Positions 18,218 to 27,447 of a stretch of DNA of 64,000 nucleotides are shown here, one piece after another (the stretch's first letter is position 1; each line of letters opens with the position of its first letter). The stretch is taken from the NCBI GenBank assembly GCA_041398965.1, contig JAWKTT010000007.1:1-64000 (forward strand), given 5' to 3'. The position numbers and the translations under genes were made by a program. Source of the DNA: JAWKTT01 sp041398965 (GTDB taxonomy: Bacteria; Planctomycetota; Planctomycetia; Planctomycetales; Planctomycetaceae). A model generated the notes under the pieces. The model was not told where the DNA came from, ran no database searches, and saw only the letters and a list, made by a program, of their open reading frames with translations.

Positions 18218-20512
18218 TCACGGAAGAGCCGGGGTGAGGGGGAAGGCGGACAGGTGCGTGGGACTGGAGAGCAGTAGGCGATGGGGGGCGAGTGAGAGGT
18301 GGCCACCCCCCAGTCCATAGGCTTCCTTGAGGGGGATGCGACGCACAGCGTCGCCGGTGGATAGATTGACGACGAACAGCTCTTCTCGCGTCGGCCAGAG
18401 GATTTCGTCGCCAAGGATGAGTCCTTGTCCTGCGGTCGTCGCTTCAATGTCGTCGAAGCCGAATCGCCACCAGAGGACTCCACTTGTCGTGTCGACTCCC
18501 CAGAGCTGATGCCCTGCCAAAACAAGTATGCCGCTCGCGACGCCCATCACATGGGTAACGGACGTGGGGAGTTTCCGCTTCCAGATGGTTTGTCCCGTGC
18601 GGAGGTCTAGACGTTGAACTGTTTGCCGATCGCTTTGAACCACGTAGGCCATCCCCCGATCGACGACACAGGGGAGTCCAGGGAGTTCTGCCAGAGGGAT
18701 GCGAGCGTAGGGGTCGAGTGGAGCCGGATCGTCGATCGCAACCCACTGTATGCCGCCGGTCAGTGGGGCGACGCTAAAGGTCGCCCGTGCGGCAGCTCGA
18801 AGCAATAGGGCGTTCTCTCCATAGGACAACAGGTCGGCGGTAATGGTGTGATAGTGAGAGGGAGTCGCGGACAAAACGCCACAGATCGTGCGACTCCAGA
18901 GCATCGATCCCGAAACACGATCGATCGCCAACAGCCCCACCGACATCCCGGGGACTCCCTGTCGAATTGGAAAGTAGAGGCGTTCGTCGACTGCCAATCC
19001 CGGTCCAGAGATGCGCCAGTTCCCGTCAGGAAGCCAGTCCTCGACCGGATGAGTCCACCGAAGCTTGCCCTCCTGCCGACCGACATCAAGGCATATCACC
19101 CGCATTGGCAAGTCGCGAGGCTCACGCGAACCTGCGAGTCCGATCGGCATTCCCATCACGCAAATCAAGTCGTCTCCCGCCACGAGCGGAGCGAAGACCT
19201 CATCGCCCAGCAGACTTAACTCCGGAAGTGCATGGGGGCCCGATGACTCGAAGATCGTTCCGTCATCATCGGAACTTGCCATCGCCGCAGAGTCAACACC
19301 AGTCGGTCCGACAGGATGTTCAGACGGGGGGGCGACGGCGACCGTGGGCCATGCGATGGCACCGTTTCTCGATTGAAACGCAAGGACACGGTCCAACTCT
19401 TGAAGGAAGCAATGATCGTCCAGCGAAACGATGAAGTGCTCCGGTTGAGCCGCAGCAGTCACCTGTTCGGCGACCCGCAGCCGTTTGAGCGTCCGGCGTC
19501 CCGACACCGGGCGACTCCAGAGGAGCGGACCGATCTCGACTCGCTCCCCCTCCGCCGTCGCGTTGCGAAAAACGTTTCGCCCCATCATGGGCCACGACCA
19601 GTCTCTCGCCATTGGTGACCAGTCGCGGGATGACTCGATCGCCGTTTTTAACCCGACATGCAACGGCCCCTCAAATCCGCCGATGTCGCCGACCTGCATC
19701 GGATATCGCTCGCGAAACTGTTGCAGTTCCCGAGTCGCGAGACGGTGGTCCCCTTTCAGCAAGTCGACAAGGAGCAGCCGAGCGGCGACCTGTTCGGGGC
19801 TCAGGGTGCTGTCGGGAAACGAGATACTGAACTTAGGCAGTGCGGCAGATGGCGATGTCGCATTGACGACGGGGACAGGAGCAGCCTGGAGCCCATCGGA
19901 AACCATCGGGGTCATCGGGGAGACAACCGTGGATGTTGTCGTCGGCAACATCGCCGAGTCGACTGAAGGAAGGAGGCGTCGCCACAAGTTGGCTGCGGCA
20001 TCCAGATCGCCCCGTTCCCAAGCAAGTTGGGCAAGTTCTTGAATCGCCCGGTCAGCGGCCCGCGTTGCGAATCCCTGTTCGGCGATTCGATAGAGTTCCA
20101 CTTCATCTTCGCGAACGAGAGCCTGTTGCAATCGCTTCGTCCAGAGTGGTTCCACCCGGTTGCGATAAGCGTTCAATCCGGCGGGGGGTAGCGAGCAGAC
20201 AAGTTGCTGAATGGCAAGTTCGACCGAAACAAAGTGCGACGGCGACAGACTGATCAGTTCGCCCCGGTGCCGATCTTGAATCTCGGCCAAAGTGTCGAGA
20301 AGCCCATTCCAATCCGCAGCGACAACGAGGTCGTGGGCGATAGAGAGCCGCCGCGTCGCAACGGCCGAAACCTCGAGCGAGACCGTTTCTTGCAGGACCC
20401 CGGGGGGTTGTGCGAACAGGCTGGAAGTACCCGTCAGGAGTCCGCACGCCAATAAGAACGTCAGACAGTGGCTGAGTCGACGACTGAACGTCAAGCAGTT
20501 TCGGACAGTCAA
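18218..20512 (-). CDS. Secreted PQQ/BamB-like beta-propeller protein
   Basis: About 764 residues. A signal peptide lies just inside (RLSHCLTFLLACGLLTGTSSLFA), but no in-frame ATG precedes it. A TTG at 20512 is my choice and a GTG about 15 codons further upstream is an alternative. The open frame continues to 21010 but that part overlaps another gene. Residues about 45-260 form a helical TPR-like region; the rest carries propeller-blade motifs such as LAIDRVSGSMLWSR, LDLRTGQTIWKRKL and VDTTSGVLWWRF, the Trp-docking pattern of PQQ/BamB repeats. Such planctomycete proteins are periplasmic and of unknown substrate. The last residues (FPLTPALP) fall in what looks like a dispersed repeat. Confidence 0.8.
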   Translation of the reverse strand: MTVRNCLTFSRRLSHCLTFLLACGLLTGTSSLFAQPPGVLQETVSLEVSAVATRRLSIAHDLVVAADWNGLLDTLAEIQDRHRGELISLSPSHFVSVELAIQQLVCSLPPAGLNAYRNRVEPLWTKRLQQALVREDEVELYRIAEQGFATRAADRAIQELAQLAWERGDLDAAANLWRRLLPSVDSAMLPTTTSTVVSPMTPMVSDGLQAAPVPVVNATSPSAALPKFSISFPDSTLSPEQVAARLLLVDLLKGDHRLATRELQQFRERYPMQVGDIGGFEGPLHVGLKTAIESSRDWSPMARDWSWPMMGRNVFRNATAEGERVEIGPLLWSRPVSGRRTLKRLRVAEQVTAAAQPEHFIVSLDDHCFLQELDRVLAFQSRNGAIAWPTVAVAPPSEHPVGPTGVDSAAMASSDDDGTIFESSGPHALPELSLLGDEVFAPLVAGDDLICVMGMPIGLAGSREPRDLPMRVICLDVGRQEGKLRWTHPVEDWLPDGNWRISGPGLAVDERLYFPIRQGVPGMSVGLLAIDRVSGSMLWSRTICGVLSATPSHYHTITADLLSYGENALLLRAAARATFSVAPLTGGIQWVAIDDPAPLDPYARIPLAELPGLPCVVDRGMAYVVQSDRQTVQRLDLRTGQTIWKRKLPTSVTHVMGVASGILVLAGHQLWGVDTTSGVLWWRFGFDDIEATTAGQGLILGDEILWPTREELFVVNLSTGDAVRRIPLKEAYGLGGGHLSLAPHRLLLSSPTHLSAFPLTPALP

Positions 20513-20790
20513 CGACTTGGCATTGACGCACCTTACACACCTTTCTCTCTCTCCCACTGTTGATTCCCCTATCTTGCAGGATGTTCCAATAGGGGAGAAA
20601 TTCGCGTTGAGGGGGGGCACGGAGAGGTGGTTGGTCGACACGCAGTCCGTGGCGGACTCGGCAGATTCCCCTTCACAACAACCTTTTCCCCAGTGAGTTC
20701 GCAGGTTGACGTCGCATGTCGACAGCGGGGGTGAAGAAGTCTGACGTCGGCTGACTTCTTGGTCGTAATTCTGCCGAACGCGACCAGGCA

Positions 20791-20958
20791 TCAAACCTTC
20801 TCCCGCAGGGAATGGCCGACGAGGAACACAACGACCCCCAATGTTGTCATGCCGGGCATCCAGAGCAGATTGAACCCATAGTTCAACTGCCAGATGATCA
20901 GCACCGGCAAGAAGACCAGTGCCAGAAACTGAAGAAAGAAGCCGATCTGGTTCCGCAT
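20791..20958 (-). CDS. Two-helix small membrane protein
   Basis: 55 residues from an ATG at 20958 (MRNQIGFFLQFLALVFLPVL). Two transmembrane helices lie at about 8-26 and 30-48, with an ending GHSLREKV. Small proteins of this shape, starting MRxxxGFxLQF and carrying 'LxxLPxxIxWQL', recur in planctomycetes but have no assigned role. A longer frame crosses it in another phase; this one is preferred for its membrane pattern. The 278 bases between it and the propeller gene hold nothing recognisable. Confidence 0.6.
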   Translation of the reverse strand: MRNQIGFFLQFLALVFLPVLIIWQLNYGFNLLWMPGMTTLGVVVFLVGHSLREKV

Positions 20959-21478
20959 GAGAGACACAGTGCCAGTTAAGAGGAGTGAAGTGGACCTGCC
21001 GTCCACTCACTATGCCGGATCGTCGTCAGAATGCAAGACTGAGCACCATCGCCATGCCTGCCGGAATGTCCGTGTCGATTGTCGATGAAAACTGTTGGCA
21101 ATTCAAAACACCCCCGACAGAAAGCTGCCTACCGATTTCAACATTCCCGGTTTCCACTGCCTTAGAAAAACTCCCCCCGTCCGCAAGAAACGCCAGACTC
21201 GACGCACTCGCACTCGTGACACAGGGGCAAAAGTTGAGCCTGGTGCGAGGGGGGCGTCGATGTTCACCCTGGGGACTCATGAACTCTGGCGTAACTCAAA
21301 AATCGCAACTTATTGGATTCCGTTGTTGCAAGGGGTTCCCTGGCTGCATCAGAATGCAGTTTGTCGAGTGCTCGTAACAACATCAGGCTTTCCCCATTTT
21401 GGCGAGCAGGAACTGATGATCGAGCCTCTTTGAGACTTACTCTCGCTCCTATCTCAGCGATGGATGGAGATGATCCCG
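20959..21478. other. 520-base region between divergent genes
   Basis: No coding frame here looks like a protein, and I see no RNA gene or strong hairpin. It must contain the promoters of the small membrane protein (leftward) and of the DUF1080 gene (rightward). A GGAG at 21466-21469 fits as the ribosome-binding site for the ATG at 21479. Confidence 0.35.
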
Positions 21479-23578
21479 ATGACTGCGCTGCGATTCCATT
21501 TGCTTTCCGGTTTGACATGCGGCCTGCTGGCTCTCTCATCTGCCATTGCCGATGATCCGCCACTTCCGATTATTCCACCCGCTCCGGCACCGACCAGTCC
21601 ACTCCCCCCGGCTCCTGCGAATCTGCTACCGCCACTTTCAACGCATCCGCAGACTCCCAAGTCGGCGGATGTTAAGCCCATTGATCCGTGGCAGGGGGAA
21701 TACACCGGTCGTGTCATGGTTGAAGGGGAACTTCAGTGGTACGGCATGCAACTCGTCACTAAAGGTAGAGGGGCCGCAGAACTCGTGATTTTCAAGGGTG
21801 GACTTCCCGGAAATCTGTGGGATGGCAAGTCGCGAATTGCGATCCCTTCGACAGAATCAAGTGGCCGACCACTGACATTCTCGTGGGGCGACCGACAGGT
21901 GGCTGTTTCTGAAGACCGCGAACTCTTAGTGATGCAGGGGGGCGTTCAAGTCGGACGACTTGTCCAAGTCATTCGCAAGAGTCGAACATTGGGAGCGGCA
22001 CCCGCTAAGGGGGCCATCGTTCTCTTTGATGGAACGTCGGCCGAGACCTTCGACGGCGGCAAGATGGATGAGCACAACCTGCTGATTCCAGGCACAATCA
22101 GTAAGCAATCATTCGGCAGTTTTCGGCTGCATCTGGAGTTTCAAACGCCACTGATGCCCGAAGCACGGGGGCAGGGGCGGGGCAACAGCGGCGTCTATCT
22201 GCAAGGAATGTACGAAGTTCAGGTGTTGGACTCCTTTGGGCTGGACTCTCAAGACAACGACTGCGGAGGCATCTACAAGATCGCCCCCCCGAGCCAGAAT
22301 CTCTGTTTCCCGCCCCTTTCCTGGCAAACTTACGATATCGATTTTCAGTCGGCTCAGTTCGACAACAAGGGACGCAAGACAAAGTCTGCTGTTGTGACTG
22401 TTGCCCATAACGGAATCGTCATTCATGACCAGCTCCCCCTTCCCAACGCCACTGGTGGAGCAAAGTTCCAGGAGAGTCCCGCGGGAGGTCCGCTGTATCT
22501 TCAGGATCATGGCAATCCTGTCCGATTCCGGAATATCTGGATCGTTGAAACCGAACCGGCACAGAAGAAGGTGGTCGCCTCCACCCCCCCGCCTGTACCG
22601 AAAACCGAGACGCCCAAAACCGAACCCGACAAGTCGGAAATGAAGAAGCCCGAAGTCAAGAAGCCAGAGGAAAGGAAGCCAGCGACTAAGGTTGCTCGCG
22701 AAGAACCGAAGCGACCGGAGGGAGCAGGTTGGGTACCACTGTTTGACGGAAAGACGCTAGCTGGCTGGCGGACAAATCGCGAGAAGATCGGACACGGTAC
22801 GGGAGGACACTGGTTCGTCTCGCAGGGGGCCATTGTCGGCGAACAAGACCCACCGGGAAGCGGCAACGGCGGGATTCTTCTAACGGAAGAAAAGTATGAG
22901 AACTTTGAACTTCTACTCGAACTCCGCCCCGACTGGGGCGTCGACAGCGGACTGTTTCTACGAAGCACGGAAACGGGAGCCTGCTTTCAAGTGATGGTCG
23001 ACTATCATGAGGATGGCAACATCGGACAGATTTACGGCGAAGGGATTGGGGGCTTCACCAACCGTACATTCAGCCTTTTCGCGTCTCGCGAGAAGTCAAA
23101 GTCGAAGCAGCCGTCCAAGGACCCTCGGCAACCAGTTGACCTCAGGGCCAAGAGTATCGAAGACGCCCCGAAGTCGGGCGAACAGGTTACTGCCGAGAAC
23201 TGGATCAAGGCGTGGAAGGTTGGCGAATGGAACGCTCTACGGGTTCGGGTCGAAGGACAACCCGCCCGAGTCATCACGTGGCTTAATGGGGTGAAAGTGA
23301 GCGAGTTCGACGGAGAGAATTTTGAGTCTCGCAGCTATGATCGCGGCAAAGTCGCTCATACGCTCGGCAAGTCGGGACATCTGGCGCTACAGGTTCACGG
23401 CGGCAAAGAGTGGCCTAAGGGGGCGACGGTGCAATGGCGAAACCTCTGGGTCCGACCACTTCCCGCCACTCCGGAACCACCCACCGTAAAGGAAAAGTCC
23501 AACGACAAACAGCCCGAAACTCCACCTCGCAAGCCCAAGAAACGTCCCGCATCTTCGAAGGCGAAATCATCCACCTGA
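21479..23578 (+). CDS. Secreted protein with two DUF1080 (3-keto-disaccharide hydrolase) modules
   Basis: 699 residues from the ATG at 21479, chosen for spacing from GGAG; ATGs at 21464 and 21470 are in frame. A signal peptide (MTALRFHLLSGLTCGLLALSSAIA) and a Pro-rich linker (25-60) precede a small N-terminal domain (about 65-160). The first DUF1080 module (about 175-365) contains VLFDGTSAETFDG and GNSGVYLQGMYEVQVLDS. A Lys/Pro/Glu-rich linker (about 370-415) leads to the second module (about 420-670) with PLFDGKTLAGWRTN, GSGNGGILLTEEKYENFELL and a C-terminal WRNLWVRPL. The LamG-like DUF1080 domain is associated with carbohydrate turnover. The tail is basic and Pro-rich. Confidence 0.87.
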   Translation: MTALRFHLLSGLTCGLLALSSAIADDPPLPIIPPAPAPTSPLPPAPANLLPPLSTHPQTPKSADVKPIDPWQGEYTGRVMVEGELQWYGMQLVTKGRGAAELVIFKGGLPGNLWDGKSRIAIPSTESSGRPLTFSWGDRQVAVSEDRELLVMQGGVQVGRLVQVIRKSRTLGAAPAKGAIVLFDGTSAETFDGGKMDEHNLLIPGTISKQSFGSFRLHLEFQTPLMPEARGQGRGNSGVYLQGMYEVQVLDSFGLDSQDNDCGGIYKIAPPSQNLCFPPLSWQTYDIDFQSAQFDNKGRKTKSAVVTVAHNGIVIHDQLPLPNATGGAKFQESPAGGPLYLQDHGNPVRFRNIWIVETEPAQKKVVASTPPPVPKTETPKTEPDKSEMKKPEVKKPEERKPATKVAREEPKRPEGAGWVPLFDGKTLAGWRTNREKIGHGTGGHWFVSQGAIVGEQDPPGSGNGGILLTEEKYENFELLLELRPDWGVDSGLFLRSTETGACFQVMVDYHEDGNIGQIYGEGIGGFTNRTFSLFASREKSKSKQPSKDPRQPVDLRAKSIEDAPKSGEQVTAENWIKAWKVGEWNALRVRVEGQPARVITWLNGVKVSEFDGENFESRSYDRGKVAHTLGKSGHLALQVHGGKEWPKGATVQWRNLWVRPLPATPEPPTVKEKSNDKQPETPPRKPKKRPASSKAKSST

Positions 23579-23638
23579 CGAGCACACCGCGACGATCTAC
23601 GAACGAGGGTCAGATGCCCTCGGCGAGCCGGAACTCTT

Positions 23639-24814
23639 CTACTGTTTGACTGGCGTGAGCGTGGCGGGATCGGCGAAGGGGTAGAGGACAGTCTGATCGG
23701 GTCGGTACTCGTGAACTGTCATCCAGGACAATCCAGACTGCGATTTGTCGGCAGGGTCGGGGTCGGGAAGTGCGACGCCGTCTGCTTCGACATAAGCGGT
23801 CCGGACGACGGGAACCCGCTTGCTTGCCGCAGGGACAAGGTCGTAATCGGTACCACGAGTCTGGAGAAACCACGTATTGTCGCGGAAGCCTTGAGCGAGC
23901 CGCGTTTGTGCGAGAGCGATCAACTCGGCTTTCTGAAGGCCATCGATGTCGGTCGACTTCTGAATGATGGCGGCAAGTTTTTGCGTCTCCGAGACATCGA
24001 AACTCACCCAGCCATACGGATGCAGGTACGCTTCAAGTTTGCAGTGTGATGGCGAATTCTTGGGGAAGGGATTGATGCCATAGGTGACGCGAGTCGGGAC
24101 TCCCATCGCCCGTCCCAGTGAAGCGCACAGTCCATGGTAGTCGCTGCAATGTCCACGACGTTTCTCGAGAGCATGTTCAGAACTTGCCTTAAGAGACGCG
24201 TCGTGATGATCGTATTCGAGATGCCCTTGGACCCAGTTCATCACGCGACCGAGGTCGGCAGCAGAGTTGCTTCGCTGCGGGACGATCTCGTTGAGCAGAT
24301 CAGTAAACCTTGCATCAACGACGACCGACTGCGTCTCTCCTTGCCGGTACTTGTCGAAGCTGGCGGGCCATTCAGCGACGGGGAGCACCTTTGCCGGGTC
24401 AACATTCCACCGCAACTCCCAGACCTTGATTCGGAACTTGTGGCGAATGATCTGTGCCCCTTGAGGTGCATCGAACTCAAAGTAAGCAAACCGGTTCCCG
24501 AATTTCGGTTCACTCGCAACTTGCGGTTCGACCGAGATTGGAAACGAAGAGAACTTACTATTCGTTACCTCCTGAGCGGAATCGCTGACCGGGACCGGCA
24601 ACCAGACACGCAACTTCTTCGCTTTGTACGGCGGTGTGACGACGACCGAAAAGTCGACATCGTAAATTACCGGATTCGATCGATCTGCCTGATAAGGCAA
24701 CGCAGGGTCCGGCGTCAGGATGGCATCAGGCTTCTCTAGAGCCATCAATTCCGCCGAGTTCAGACCGATGAGAGCCTGAGTCAACAGAAAGAGCGAAAAA
24801 ATCAAATGTCGCAT
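23639..24814 (-). CDS. Secreted transglutaminase-like superfamily protein
   Basis: 391 residues from the ATG at 24814; the frame is open upstream but this Met begins a signal peptide (MRHLIFSLFLLTQALIGLNSAELMA). Residues about 45-150 form a beta-rich domain like the N-terminal part of periplasmic transglutaminase-like proteins. The papain-like core follows, with Cys223 in RRGHCSDYHGLCASLGRAMGVPTR, His257 in SPSHCKLEAYL and Asp273 in GWVSFDVSE. Family members act as proteases or amide-group enzymes; the substrate is unknown. Convergent with the DUF1080 gene (60-base gap holding a weak 6-bp hairpin at 23604-23622). Confidence 0.87.
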   Translation of the reverse strand: MRHLIFSLFLLTQALIGLNSAELMALEKPDAILTPDPALPYQADRSNPVIYDVDFSVVVTPPYKAKKLRVWLPVPVSDSAQEVTNSKFSSFPISVEPQVASEPKFGNRFAYFEFDAPQGAQIIRHKFRIKVWELRWNVDPAKVLPVAEWPASFDKYRQGETQSVVVDARFTDLLNEIVPQRSNSAADLGRVMNWVQGHLEYDHHDASLKASSEHALEKRRGHCSDYHGLCASLGRAMGVPTRVTYGINPFPKNSPSHCKLEAYLHPYGWVSFDVSETQKLAAIIQKSTDIDGLQKAELIALAQTRLAQGFRDNTWFLQTRGTDYDLVPAASKRVPVVRTAYVEADGVALPDPDPADKSQSGLSWMTVHEYRPDQTVLYPFADPATLTPVKQ

Positions 24815-25132
24815 GAATGACTCAGCTTTCCAAGGTGAGATGAGAAATCCGCCAGCCCCAGCCGTCGACACCAGGATTGCATGATTTTCCTGAGTTCTCT
24901 TCAGCCTCAGCAGTCCTCCCTCCGTTAGCGTCTCTCGCTGGCAAGCCACGGCTTGACGAAAGTCGTCACACAGGAATGTGTCGAGTGCGGCGCGATGCCA
25001 ATCGATTGGAACTTCATGCGATCAGTTCTCAGCGAGCTTTCGCGATGAAACCACTGGACGGAAGCCCGACGCGAGAAGGTTAGGACCTCCTTCTCCGTGC
25101 CATCCACTGTCACTTCCCCTCTTGTTGAATGA
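24815..25132. other. 318-base intergenic region, nothing recognised
   Basis: No protein-like frame, RNA gene or strong hairpin is visible. It separates two minus-strand genes and must hold the promoter of the transglutaminase-like gene. The block 24926-24956 (GCGTCTCTCGCTGGCAAGCC and following bases) has the look of a dispersed element, but only one copy is present here. Confidence 0.3.
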
Positions 25133-25969
25133 TTAAAGTGGTTGGTAGAGAATAGGTTTCTGCATTTCAATGTACGCGGCCATCCAATGGTGGGCCATAA
25201 GGGAGGCTCCGTGCGTGGTGGGGTGGACGCCGTCGCCGGCCCAGTGCTCGGGAGGGGCGTACTTTACTGCATCGTCGAACATCGTCTGGAACGGGACGAA
25301 GACCGCTTTCGCCTCTGTCGCCACTCGCTTCGCAGCGGCACGGAACTCGTCGAACAGTGGGAACCACTTCTCGTTGACTGCGCCACATTTCAACACGAAC
25401 GGCTCACACACGATCAACTTCACATTCGGCAGCTTCTCTTTAGTTCGCTTGAGGAGGGCATGGTAATCCTTCTCATAAACTTCGACGGTCCCATCGTACT
25501 TGCCATTGAGGAAGTGCCAGATGTCGTTCACGCCGATCAAAATACTCAGGACATCCGGCTTCAAGTCGAGGCAGTCCGCTTCCCAACGGTCGGCCAACTG
25601 ATACACCTTGTTCCCACTGTTCCCCCGGTTATAGATCTTCAAGCTCCCTGACGGATGCGTCGTCAACAGGTTGGCCGCGGCGAGCCAAGCGTACCCTTTC
25701 CCCATCGGGGCGAGTTCGTTCGGCGTCTCACCCTTGGCACGATCACGACCGGCATCCGTGATAGAGTCCCCTTGAAAGAGGATGACCTTTGGATTATCCG
25801 GCTCCAAAACGCTCTGTTCCGGTGTCCGCTTCGGCAGGGTGTCAGAGATTTCGGTTGTCGTATCCGCAGCGCTGAGAACAGACGCTCCGACGAGTCCCCC
25901 CGCCCCTACCAAAGCCGCCGTCTTCAAAAAGTCGCGTCGATTCGCAGCCTGCGAGTGGGGAAGTGTCAT
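25133..25969 (-). CDS. Secreted SGNH/GDSL hydrolase (Tat leader)
   Basis: 278 residues from the ATG at 25969, with AAGGTGA upstream. A Tat leader is clear: NRRDFLKTAALVGAGGLVGASVLSA. The SGNH blocks follow: block I FQGDSITDAG (nucleophile Ser69), the Gly block NRGNSGNKVYQL, block III IGVNDIWHFL (Asn) and block V DGVHPTTHG (Asp and His). Such esterases deacylate sugars or lipids; in planctomycetes many are exported and probably act on acetylated polysaccharides. A HAD gene lies 80 bases upstream on the same strand. Confidence 0.9.
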   Translation of the reverse strand: MTLPHSQAANRRDFLKTAALVGAGGLVGASVLSAADTTTEISDTLPKRTPEQSVLEPDNPKVILFQGDSITDAGRDRAKGETPNELAPMGKGYAWLAAANLLTTHPSGSLKIYNRGNSGNKVYQLADRWEADCLDLKPDVLSILIGVNDIWHFLNGKYDGTVEVYEKDYHALLKRTKEKLPNVKLIVCEPFVLKCGAVNEKWFPLFDEFRAAAKRVATEAKAVFVPFQTMFDDAVKYAPPEHWAGDGVHPTTHGASLMAHHWMAAYIEMQKPILYQPL

Positions 25970-26049
25970 GGCAGTCACCTTCTGTGTTGAAATAGATACG
26001 GGGTGATCACAACAGTGTCCCCCCAACATGGTCGGAGGGCTTTCGGGGA

Positions 26050-26931
26050 TTAGCGTTTCCAAGGGGGTAGTTCAGGGAGGTACTGTTCGAACTCGGCGAT
26101 CAGTTTTGCCTGATACTCCCCGGCGAAGGTGCCATCGAAAAACTTGGCGAGGGCTTCGTTATTAAAGCGTTCCCAACTGGCCTCTTCGTGACCGGGGTTG
26201 ATCGGGTAATAAAGGGTGCCGACAGCCAAAGCAGCAGCCATGTCGCCGGGGGCATCGCCAATCATCAGCATCTTGCTCGGATCATATCCGAAGTTCTTGC
26301 AGGCAGTGAGCGATTCCTTTTTGCTGCCGGTTTCCTGGCCGCAGATCGACTGGACGTACTGATCGATGTCGTGTTCCTGCCACTCTTTCTGCAACGCACC
26401 ATTGGGAGTGGCCGAGCAGACGATCGCATCGGCTTTTCCCTGCATGGCTTGCATAGCTTCGCGAACACCGGGGAAGGGCGGAACGCCGTGGACCATGTCG
26501 TCGATCGCAACGTCGACTGCTTTCGACCATTTGTAGGCGAGCTTGAGGTCGGCATCGCCGGTCTTTTCAGCTTCGGGGCCGATCGTTTTCGTACCGAGTT
26601 TCGTCTCGCGTTTTACCCAGTCACGAACACCCTGAAGCCGCGGCAGCTTGATGTTTCGAGCCTGCACTTCGGGCCGTTCAGCGAGAAGATCGAGAGCCAA
26701 GAGATACGCCGGGAAGCGATTGGCACCGCGTGTCTTCGAGTACAGATTGGTGAACTCGCATGCCTCGCGGGCATACTTCGAGATCGCTTGCAGCCCCATG
26801 TGATTGATGAAGTTCGGGATGAAGCACTCTTTGTGCTTGATCTCCATCGAATCGAAGGCACACCCATCGGAATCAATACCGATGAGGAAGTCGTGTTGTT
26901 TCTGAAAACCATCAAGACCAAGCTGAGACAT
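26050..26931 (-). CDS. HAD-superfamily phosphatase
   Basis: 293 residues from the ATG at 26931. Motif I is IGIDSDGCAFDSM (nucleophile Asp20, acid/base Asp22), motif II VCSATPNGAL, the Lys of motif III falls in TGSKKESL, and motif IV is MLMIGDAPGDMAAA. The cap (about 35-165) is helical and larger than in minimal HADs. HAD enzymes remove phosphate from small molecules; the specific substrate is not readable. It may be co-transcribed with the SGNH gene downstream. Cytoplasmic. Confidence 0.88.
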   Translation of the reverse strand: MSQLGLDGFQKQHDFLIGIDSDGCAFDSMEIKHKECFIPNFINHMGLQAISKYAREACEFTNLYSKTRGANRFPAYLLALDLLAERPEVQARNIKLPRLQGVRDWVKRETKLGTKTIGPEAEKTGDADLKLAYKWSKAVDVAIDDMVHGVPPFPGVREAMQAMQGKADAIVCSATPNGALQKEWQEHDIDQYVQSICGQETGSKKESLTACKNFGYDPSKMLMIGDAPGDMAAALAVGTLYYPINPGHEEASWERFNNEALAKFFDGTFAGEYQAKLIAEFEQYLPELPPWKR

Positions 26932-27447
26932 CTGGGAAGCGTTCCTGTTGAACAAGTGAAAAAGACTCCGGCGACACCTCATCGGACGTCAACGCTGACG
27001 TGCCGATCAGTTCACCCACGACAAACCACGGTCATGGCCGATGGCAGAGATCGCGATTCTACGGAATTTCCAGCCTGTTGTCAGGTGAGCCACGCGGAAC
27101 TTTCGGGGCAGACCATTCTTCAGATTTTTCAGCCGGAAAAGAGTTGTGAGTGGTTGTGGTCGTCGAACCAGATACCACATCAAGCTCAGGAGTTGCGATT
27201 TGTCCTGGTGCGACATGAAAGAAATCTTGCTCTCTCGAAGGAAGAAGAATTTCGGTGTGGTGTTGATGTGAGATCAACCGTTGGAACCTATAATCACCCC
27301 TCCGTTGCCATCTTGTCGATGTCGTTGCGGATGAACCGGGGGTGGCATTGTGTGTCATTCTCTCCGCCGGCTGTTCAAGTTTGCAAACGCGTACCTGATT
27401 GTCTCCCGAAGATCGCCTGATCATTCACACTGCGAAGAACTGGCTCT
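26932..27447. other. 516-base region between the HAD gene and valS
   Basis: Divergent spacer that must hold the promoters of both genes. Several frames are open for about 120 codons but give low-complexity Ser/Thr/Arg mixtures without family features. No T-box leader is recognisable ahead of valS. I see nothing else. Confidence 0.35.

Noticed and set aside
20513..21010. Upstream extension of the propeller protein's open frame
   Set aside because: It precedes the signal peptide, overlaps a better small membrane-protein gene, and reads as non-protein.
26188..27420. 410-codon open frame antisense to the HAD gene
   Set aside because: The opposite strand carries all HAD motifs. This frame has no family features and merely runs on into the intergenic region.
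26932..27447. Possible T-box leader ahead of valS
   Set aside because: No T-box sequence (TGGNACCGCG-like) and no terminator hairpin was seen.
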